The position numbers and the translations under genes are program-made. Below, one piece after another: positions 1 through 5,655 of a stretch of 33,597 bases of DNA (within the stretch, counting starts at the first letter, position 1; each line of letters begins with the position of its first letter). The stretch is taken from the NCBI GenBank assembly GCA_900544455.1, contig UQVJ01000010.1, forward strand, positions 1 through 33,597, given 5' to 3'. The notes under the pieces were generated by a model, which was not told the DNA's origin, searched no databases, and saw nothing but the letters and a program-made list of their open reading frames with translations. Origin of the DNA: an uncultured Eggerthella sp. (GTDB lineage Bacteria > Actinomycetota > Coriobacteriia > Coriobacteriales > Eggerthellaceae).

Positions 1-231
1 AGCGGCATGAGCGGCTCTGCGCAGAAGGAATGGCTGCAAGGCGTGTTCTCCGATGAGTTGTTCAACGAGTTGGTGCCCTGTGCACAAGCCGACAGCCAGG
101 CGTTGCGCCTGTGCTTGAAGCCCCTGCAGCAGCGTAATGCGTCGAAGTGCCTGGCGCTAGGCGGTGCTATTCATGCTGCCAAGAACGGCGCTCTGCACAA
201 CGTGTTTGTGAAACTGAAATCCGGCAGGTGA
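1..231 (+). CDS. C-terminal part of an unidentified protein, cut by window edge
   Basis: The frame is open from the first base of the window to a TGA at 229-231, giving at least 76 codons. Third codon positions are mostly G or C, as in the firm genes here, and the opposite strand is broken by stops, so this is probably the end of a real gene that begins to the left. An internal ATG at 7 has no ribosome binding site. The visible peptide is mixed polar and hydrophobic with three cysteines, and shows no motif I recognise. A chance open frame cannot be excluded over so short a distance. Confidence 0.45.
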   Translation, partial: SGMSGSAQKEWLQGVFSDELFNELVPCAQADSQALRLCLKPLQQRNASKCLALGGAIHAAKNGALHNVFVKLKSGR

Positions 232-232
232 G

Positions 233-357
233 AAAATAGGGGGCAGGTCTCGCTTTTTCGCTTGTGGCATAGTGGCTGGCGCTGAACCTCGCGTATGCGC
301 TTTATCGCAAACGCGGCTCGGCTCGCAAAGTTGGAATCTGGGCCCTGCCCCTATTTT
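233..357. repeat. Inverted repeat upstream of the glycosyltransferase gene
   Basis: Positions 233-247 (AAAATAGGGGGCAGG) are the reverse complement of 344-357 (CCTGCCCCTATTTT) apart from one extra G. The arms are separated by 96 bp and begin directly after the stop codon at 231. The core AAAATAGGG-CAG recurs at 16701-16713, also beside a stop codon. It resembles short REP-type palindromes left by REP-associated transposases; that link is inference. Confidence 0.5.
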
Positions 358-390
358 TCTAGGATGTTGCATTTCGGCAACACGCTGGGT

Positions 391-414
391 TTGTTTTGTT
401 GCTAGGCGTACAAT
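391..414 (+). promoter_or_regulatory. Possible promoter of the glycosyltransferase gene
   Basis: A good -10 box (TACAAT, 409-414) lies 34 bp before the chosen GTG start. The best upstream match is weak: TTGTTT at 391-396 is only 12 bp away, and nothing better sits at 16-18 bp. The -10 alone is the reason for the call. Confidence 0.3.
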
Positions 415-448
415 CGGACGCGGTAATCAAGCGAAAAGGGGGCTTGCG

Positions 449-1405
449 GTGGATCTTTCCATTGTCGTGCCATGCTACAACGAAGAAGGATCGCTGCCGC
501 TGCTGTTCAGCGCGGTGGATGATGCTTTTGCCACCTCGGGAGTGTCGTACGAGCTGATTTTGGTGAACGACGGCAGCTCCGACGGTACGTCGCACCTGCT
601 GCATGAGCTGACCACTCCTGCATCGGCCGAACGTATCGTCGTGGTTGATTTTTCCCGCAATTTCGGCAAGGAAAGCGCCCTGCTCGCAGGCCTTCAACAT
701 GCCGAAGGGGATGCGGTTGGCTTGATGGACGCAGACTTGCAACAGCCTCCTGCAACGTTGCTTGAAATGTACCGCATGCTGCAGGCCAACCCTAGTGCCG
801 ATTGCGTAGCCGCATTCCAAGAGCATCGAAACGAAGGCGCGGTGCTGAGCTTCTTCAAGCACGCGTTCTACAAAACGTTCGACGCAACCTCCAAGCTCAA
901 TGTCATGTCCGATGCCTCCGATTTTCGCGTGTTCCACCGCAGGGTGGCCGATGCGCTTCTTTCTATGCCGGAAAGCTTTCGCTTTTCGAAAGGCATGTTT
1001 GCCTGGGTAGGTTTCGAGACATTGCCGTTTCCCTACACGCCGGCAAATCGCGTTGAGGGCGAAACGAAGTGGTCGTTCCGGAAACTAATGCGCTACGGCA
1101 TCGGCGGAGTGCTTTCGTTTACCACGTTTCCGCTGAAAATTGCCGCGGTGGCGGGTCTCGTTGCCACGCTTGTCGGGTTGGTTCTGCTGGTCGAAGTCAT
1201 TGTCGAGCAATTTATCAACCCCGCCATGCCATCAGGCTATCCTACGCTTCTGTGCGTGCTCCTTTTGATGGGCGGGCTCATTTTGGTAACGCTGGGTGTG
1301 ATCGGCGAATACATCGCACGCATCTACATCGAAACCAAGCGCCGCCCTGCCTATATCGCGAAATCGGTAGAAGTCCGAACTAGCACCAACCAGGCAGGAA
1401 AGTAA
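449..1405 (+). CDS. GT2 polyprenyl-phosphate glycosyltransferase (GtrB/DPM1-like), membrane bound
   Basis: Family 2 glycosyltransferase of about 318 residues that would move a sugar from a nucleotide sugar to a polyprenyl phosphate at the inner face of the membrane, for wall polymer or glycan decoration. Seen: VPCYNEE at the N terminus, LVNDGSSDGT for nucleotide binding, the DADLQQPP metal-binding motif, DFRVFHRR, and G-ETKWSFRKLM before two C-terminal membrane segments (roughly residues 230-255 and 265-290). Length and order fit GtrB/ArnC-like enzymes. The GTG at 449 is chosen because a GAAAAGGGGG ribosome binding site lies 7 bp upstream and the conserved domain begins at once; the frame is open back to 272 but that stretch has no family similarity. 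It appears monocistronic. Donor sugar and acceptor cannot be read from sequence. Confidence 0.88.
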   Translation: MDLSIVVPCYNEEGSLPLLFSAVDDAFATSGVSYELILVNDGSSDGTSHLLHELTTPASAERIVVVDFSRNFGKESALLAGLQHAEGDAVGLMDADLQQPPATLLEMYRMLQANPSADCVAAFQEHRNEGAVLSFFKHAFYKTFDATSKLNVMSDASDFRVFHRRVADALLSMPESFRFSKGMFAWVGFETLPFPYTPANRVEGETKWSFRKLMRYGIGGVLSFTTFPLKIAAVAGLVATLVGLVLLVEVIVEQFINPAMPSGYPTLLCVLLLMGGLILVTLGVIGEYIARIYIETKRRPAYIAKSVEVRTSTNQAGK

Positions 1406-1503
1406 GGGTAGGTGCTCGATTCCCACTTTGCGAGCTGAGCCGCGTTTGCAATGAAGCGTGCGTACGAGGTTCGGCGTCAGCCGCTATGCCATAGGCGAAG
1501 AGG

Positions 1504-1547
1504 ACCGCTCTCCTTGCTTCCCGTGCCCGAGGAACAGGGAGAGCGGT
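1504..1547 (+). terminator. Hairpin after the glycosyltransferase gene
   Basis: A 10-bp perfect stem (ACCGCTCTCC at 1504-1513 with GGAGAGCGGT at 1538-1547) lies 98 bp after the stop codon. It is not followed by a U-tract, so it may be a weak terminator or leader structure of the small gene at 1621. Confidence 0.4.
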
Positions 1548-1620
1548 TCAATACGGCACCTCATCCGAGTGCAGGTCTGCGTAAAACCATATTTCGCATT
1601 TCAGAAAGGACGTATCTGTT

Positions 1621-1887
1621 ATGACAAAACCTACGTATATCTTAATCCGTGAATCCAGCAACGAATCCGGCTACACAGCACATCCGTTCCCTACCGAAAC
1701 GTCAGCATACGCAGCCATGGACTGCATGGTGGAATCTGATACTGCTGCCATTGAAACGACATACCACTTATCACCCCGTGTGGAACAGGTATCGAGCTAT
1801 AAAACACAGCTCATCTTCGATGCAATCATCGCTGAGTCTGACATGACCGTAAAAATTACGTACAGCGTTTATGCAGTCGAAAAGTAA
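1621..1887 (+). CDS. Small uncharacterised protein, 88 residues
   Basis: I do not recognise this protein. It starts at ATG 1621 with an AGAAAGGA ribosome binding site about 11 bp upstream, and ends at a TAA before a strong hairpin. It is soluble looking, with no signal peptide or membrane segment, and is rich in Thr, Ser, Glu and Tyr. Its codons are more A/T rich than those of its neighbours (for example ATATAAAAA-rich flanks and many ACA, GAA and TAT codons), which may point to recent acquisition or a different expression class. It stands alone between two genes of unrelated function. The ribosome binding site and isolated context favour a real gene over chance. Confidence 0.6.
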   Translation: MTKPTYILIRESSNESGYTAHPFPTETSAYAAMDCMVESDTAAIETTYHLSPRVEQVSSYKTQLIFDAIIAESDMTVKITYSVYAVEK

Positions 1888-1900
1888 ATCTACTTATCGA

Positions 1901-1946
1901 AAATATAAAAAATGGGGAACAATCTTTCATCTCGATTGTTCCCCAT
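1901..1946 (-). terminator. Rho-independent terminator of the deacetylase gene
   Basis: A 13-bp perfect stem (ATGGGGAACAATC at 1912-1924 with its complement at 1934-1946) has a 9-nt loop. Read on the minus strand it is followed by TTTTTTATATTTT, so it mainly ends the gene whose stop codon is at 2011. It may also stop the small plus-strand gene ending at 1887. Confidence 0.82.
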
Positions 1947-2010
1947 GCTATCTATTTGCACCACGGCTCGCTCGCAGTGGTATATTTTTTCTTTTTTATG
2001 CTGATTTTCT

Positions 2011-4119
2011 CTAATTCGTTTGGCCCTCTTGGTAGGGGTACTTTTCCAGCAGCTCCTGCACGGTGATGAAGCTGTAGCCTTGTTCCTTCATCTTGGGGAG
2101 CGCTTGGCGAAGGCCCTCAACGGTCTGGCTGCGGTCGCCGCCGCCATCGTGCATCAGGATGATGTTGCCGGGGCCGGCGCTCTGGATGCGCTGGGCAATA
2201 ACGTCGGCGCCGGGCTTCTTCCAGTCGGTGGTATCAACGTTCCAGCCGATTTCCGCCGTAACAATGCCTTCAAGGTCGGTGGCAACCGAAGTGTCGAAGT
2301 TACCGCCCGGGCAACGGAAAATAGTGCTTGCTTCCTGGCCGGTGGCGTTCTTGATTGCCTCCAGGCCCTTCTGTACTTCTTGCTTGCGTTCGTCGGTCGA
2401 CATCTTAATAAGGCTTACGCCCTGGCCGCTGCCCTCTGCGTGGTCCCATGTGTGAGTGCCAATTTCGCAGCCCATGCTTGCAGCGCGCTGCAGTTCCTTT
2501 TCATGCCCGCTGATGCATTGGCCAACGGTGAAGAAGGTGGCCTTGGCGTCGTTCTGCTCAAGGATGTCAAGGATCTCATCGGTTTGCTTATCCCATGGAC
2601 CGTCGTCGAACGTGAGCGCAATAACCTTGTCGCCGTTGCTGTTCACGTTGTAGTACTGAACGATGTTGTCGATCGGTTCTTTGGTGGTAACCGTGGCGGT
2701 GATGCCCGATTCCTTGCCTGTGCGCGTTACCTGTTCGCCGTCCTGGGCATTGTTGCTGTACAGGTGAACTGCGCCAACGCCCTTCAGCTCCGTTTTGTGG
2801 GGGAGGGTTTGAGGGTCGCTGTCGGTGTAGGGTTCGGTGACGTCGGTGCCGTTGGAGATTTCGATCTTGTCGCCGCCATTCAAGTGCATGCCCATATCGT
2901 CGGTGTCGTTTCCGTTAACCTTCGCGGTGCAGCGGGTGCCTTCGCCTTGGCGGATGGTGCTGCCATCGACAGCTACGTAGTTGCCGGGCGTTACCGAAAC
3001 CACGTTGTTGTCCAGAAGGCCGCCAACGCTGCGCTCGGCGCCCGAAATGGTTACCTGGTCGCCGTTTAGCGTGACCTCGACCGGCTTCGACCCCATCCAG
3101 CTGTTGAAGGCGAATATGCCAACGATGGCAAGCACCACAACAACGGCAACGGCGATAAGGCTGCCGCGCGTAAAGAAGTCGGCCTTCTGCTTGGGCGCAT
3201 AGTTGTTGTTGCCCAGGTAGCGAGCTGCCTGGTATGTGGATGCGTTGGTGGGCGAAGCTTTTTGGGCGCCTTCCTTGGTGCGCTGGTATTTAGCGCGCGA
3301 ATAGGCAGACGGATCGTTGCCGCGCATGTTCTGCACTACGGGTATCTGCTGCGAAGGCTGGTCTTGCTGCGGCTGCGCTGCCTGAGCGCGCATGCTCTGG
3401 CTGGGCTGCGAAGCGGCGGCACCGCGGCGAACGGGGCGCTGCTGACGCTGGGCCGCGCTGGGACGCTGGCCTTCAACGCGAGGCATGCGCTGGCTTGCCT
3501 GGGCGCTGGGACGCTGACTGCGCTGGCCGTTGGCGGCTCGGCGGGAAGGGCGTGCCTGATCGTTGCCGTTTTGCTGCATGCGAGGCATGCGCTGGCTCGC
3601 GGAAGGGTCGCCTGCGCCTATGTGCTGGTTAGCATCTTGCGGCATTGCAACGCGAGGCATGCGCTGGCTGCTCTGCATGTTGGGACGCTGGCCTTCAACG
3701 CGGGGCATGCGTTGACTTGCGCTTGCGGAAGGGCGCTGTCCCTCGACGCGCGGTAAACGTTGGCTTGCGTTTGCGGAAGCGTGCTGATCCCAGGCCGACA
3801 CGTTGGACATGTTGCCATTGGCCGTGTACCCCTGGTTTGTTTGGGCAGGCTGGTTCGCGGCAACGCGCGAATGGGCAATATGATCGTTGCCGGCACCTGC
3901 ATACGCAGGGAATGCGGACGATGCGCCGCGTTCCTGACCTGCTGGTTTGTTCTGCACGCGTTCGTGCATGAACGAAGCCGTGGGGTCGTGCTGGCTGTAT
4001 AACTCGCGTTCGCGCTCAAGCTCGTCACGTGCACTGGGCACGGAAGTGCGGGGCGTGGTGGAGCGGCGGGTTGGTTGGCGACGCGCTGGTCGGCGCGGTG
4101 CTTCGTTTGAATTGGTCAT
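2011..4119 (-). CDS. Membrane-anchored polysaccharide deacetylase (NodB domain) with long repetitive cytoplasmic tail
   Basis: Predicted to remove acetyl groups from a wall polysaccharide or peptidoglycan sugar outside the cell. Of 702 residues, about 1-315 are disordered, rich in Arg, Gln, Ser and Ala, and carry at least five copies of SQR[M/L]PR, mostly followed by VEGQRP, around residues 115-225. One membrane helix follows (about 317-341), then a small beta domain with LNGDQVTISG, resembling DUF348/G5-type wall-binding modules, then the carbohydrate esterase 4 domain (about 500-700). Catalytic motifs are intact: TFDDGPWD, GTHTWDHA (the H---H zinc ligands), FRCPGGNFD, DTTDW and ILMHDGGG. 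A Shine-Dalgarno AGGGAG sits 13 bp before ATG 4119. The 315-residue basic tail on the cytoplasmic side is much longer than usual and could hold regulatory or partner-binding sites. It forms a single-gene unit with its own terminator. Confidence 0.92.
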   Translation of the reverse strand: MTNSNEAPRRPARRQPTRRSTTPRTSVPSARDELERERELYSQHDPTASFMHERVQNKPAGQERGASSAFPAYAGAGNDHIAHSRVAANQPAQTNQGYTANGNMSNVSAWDQHASANASQRLPRVEGQRPSASASQRMPRVEGQRPNMQSSQRMPRVAMPQDANQHIGAGDPSASQRMPRMQQNGNDQARPSRRAANGQRSQRPSAQASQRMPRVEGQRPSAAQRQQRPVRRGAAASQPSQSMRAQAAQPQQDQPSQQIPVVQNMRGNDPSAYSRAKYQRTKEGAQKASPTNASTYQAARYLGNNNYAPKQKADFFTRGSLIAVAVVVVLAIVGIFAFNSWMGSKPVEVTLNGDQVTISGAERSVGGLLDNNVVSVTPGNYVAVDGSTIRQGEGTRCTAKVNGNDTDDMGMHLNGGDKIEISNGTDVTEPYTDSDPQTLPHKTELKGVGAVHLYSNNAQDGEQVTRTGKESGITATVTTKEPIDNIVQYYNVNSNGDKVIALTFDDGPWDKQTDEILDILEQNDAKATFFTVGQCISGHEKELQRAASMGCEIGTHTWDHAEGSGQGVSLIKMSTDERKQEVQKGLEAIKNATGQEASTIFRCPGGNFDTSVATDLEGIVTAEIGWNVDTTDWKKPGADVIAQRIQSAGPGNIILMHDGGGDRSQTVEGLRQALPKMKEQGYSFITVQELLEKYPYQEGQTN

Positions 4120-4251
4120 ATGTATTCTGAAACTCCCTAAAATCCAATCTCCTTATTGTACTCGGCTTGGTTGCGGGTGAGGGCTTTATACACAATTGTT
4201 AGATGCCGGTTATGTAAGTTCTTCATTGGTGTGTTGGCGGGCGCCTGGCGA

Positions 4252-4574
4252 TGGCAAGATTGTGCCCTGATGCGTTCCCGGGCGCTTTGCCGTGGCAAGA
4301 TTTCGCCGCGGTGCGTTCCCGGGCGGCAATCCGTGGCAATTTCTTCACTCCATGTATCCCAAAAGGGGCCTAGGACGAGAAAATCGCCAGTTCGTGGCAA
4401 GATTCGCGCGCCATGCATCCGAAATGAGCTGGCTTTGGCAAGATATGCGCGCCATGCATCCGAAAAGCCCCGCAAACCGCCGTTGGAGGATACATCGCGC
4501 GAATATCTTGTCAGGAAGGGGCCCTTTTCGCTGCACGGGCCCCTCGAATCATGCATAGCGCGTAGATCTTGCCA
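4252..4574. repeat. Phased intergenic repeat element A
   Basis: Core copies starting TGGCAA occur at 4252, 4293, 4334, 4395 and 4436, spaced 41, 41, 61 and 41 bp. The last copy faces an inverted copy ending at 4513 (a 78-bp face-to-face pair), and another inverted copy ends at 4574, 61 bp further on. A typical core is TGGCAAGATATGCGCGCC followed by ATGCATCC. The element lies between the divergent deacetylase and csoR genes. Related elements with the same spacing are at 8660, 19610 and 22373. No open frame is conserved through the units, since 41 is not a multiple of three. Confidence 0.85.
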
Positions 4575-4921
4575 TCCGCCGCCGAACAGCGCGAGCGATC
4601 GCAACCACGGCGCCGCCCTTATGGGCGGCGGAACGGGGCGCGGGCGGCTTCTTGTCGGGCGGGGTGACGCTGCCAAAGGAGTGCGTGGTGTTGTGGGGTG
4701 TCGAGCGCTGGCGGCAAAGCTGGCATCAGTGAAGCTCTGCTTGCAAGTCTCTGACGCCGATAATCTTGCCGAATCTTGAGAGCCAGCATTCGCGGGAAGG
4801 GTTCAGGGTGGGGCGGCGGCAAGGAGGCGCTGGTCAAGCGGCCCCGCCGAGCGAGGCCCGCGTGCTAGCAACCTCCAGCAGCGCGTTCAAAGAAAAAGTT
4901 AGCCAGTTGGTACTTTTTATG
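4575..4921. other. Gene-free stretch before csoR
   Basis: I see no gene here. It contains one perfect hairpin (CGCCGCCC at 4611-4618 and GGGCGGCG at 4623-4630, loop TTAT) and otherwise GC-rich sequence without a Shine-Dalgarno-led frame. Confidence 0.5.
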
Positions 4922-4949
4922 TTGACAATACCCCATGGGGGTATATAGT
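4922..4949 (+). promoter_or_regulatory. csoR promoter with embedded copper-responsive operator
   Basis: A consensus -35 (TTGACA, 4922-4927) and a -10 (TATAGT, 4944-4949) are separated by 16 bp. The spacer is almost wholly a palindrome, ATACCCCATGGGGGTAT (4928-4944), the G/C-tract form of site known for CsoR-family repressors. CsoR bound here would block RNA polymerase until Cu(I) releases it, so the unit should be autoregulated and copper induced. Confidence 0.88.
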
Positions 4950-5014
4950 TGCAGCGTAAAACAAAGAAGTGGGAAGCAAGATTCCTCCCAGTCTTATCAG
5001 CGAAAAGGGTAACT

Positions 5015-5365
5015 ATGAGCGAAAAAATGCCCAAAGCATGTTGCTCGGAAAAAGCGGAAGCTCCAAAGCGTATGTGCGAATGCCGCCATAAAGCGACGGA
5101 GCGTAGTGCCGAATTCCAAAGCGAATTGCAAAAGCGTCTAAATCGCGCCATCGGCCAGCTTAATGGCGTGAAAAGCATGATCGAGGACAACCGTTACTGC
5201 GGCGATGTGCTCATTCAGCTTTCTGCCGCGGAAAGTGCCGTGCATACCGTGTCCGAAATGCTGTTGCGTGACCACCTGGAAACGTGCGTAACCGAACGTG
5301 TACGTGAGGGCGATACCGAGGTAATCGACGAAGCCATGCAGCTCATCAAGCGCTTCGCTCGCTAA
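5015..5365 (+). CDS. csoR: CsoR-family copper-sensing transcriptional repressor
   Basis: Four-helix CsoR/RcnR-family repressor of about 116 residues. It binds operator DNA in the apo form and lets go on binding Cu(I). The Cys-His-Cys metal site is visible: Cys in NRYCGDVL, then His and Cys in DHLETCV, at the family spacing. RLNRAIGQLNGVKSMIE is the basic DNA-binding first helix. An N-terminal extension holds four more cysteines (ACC and CEC), which could add a metal site. ATG 5015 is used because AAAAGGG precedes it by 5 bp; the same frame continues back to 4949 but that lies inside the promoter. copA follows 290 bp downstream on the same strand. Confidence 0.93.
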   Translation: MSEKMPKACCSEKAEAPKRMCECRHKATERSAEFQSELQKRLNRAIGQLNGVKSMIEDNRYCGDVLIQLSAAESAVHTVSEMLLRDHLETCVTERVREGDTEVIDEAMQLIKRFAR

Positions 5366-5655
5366 GAGCGGGTTCGTTCGCCCGGCGCCCGATCGGATGC
5401 CGACTGCCCTTCGTCCGATCGCTCAAACAATGTCGGCCTGCTAGCCCAGTTGGCTTTCGTGCGGATTCCGACCGCTGCCGACTGCTGCCGAGACTGCCGC
5501 TGCGACTGTCCCGTTCGTGCAGATATCGACTGCCGCCGAGACTACCGCCGTAGTTGCCGTCCGCGAGGATCCCGATTGCCGCCGGTTCGGCTGGCGGTTC
5601 GTTTGGCTGGCGGTTCACCCCCCCCCCAATCGCAGAACTCCAAAAGGAGATAACC
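5366..5655 (+). other. csoR-copA spacer with a run of ten cytosines
   Basis: This 290-bp spacer is built of short GC-rich repeats: several copies of GACTGCCGCCGAGACT-like sequence at about 5470-5550, and GGCTGGCGGTTC twice at about 5590-5615. A run of ten C residues fills 5618-5627, 28 bp before the copA start and just ahead of its Shine-Dalgarno. No terminator is evident, so csoR and copA may be co-transcribed, with the tract in the leader. Confidence 0.6.

Noticed and set aside
4252..4574. CRISPR array
   Set aside because: Cores are degenerate, spacers partly repeat between loci, unit direction flips, and no cas genes are present.
4156..4779. Open frame of 207 codons through repeat element A
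   Set aside because: No ribosome binding site, and the 41-bp units are read in a different frame each time. Similar frames in elements C and D arise from shared repeats rather than a shared protein.
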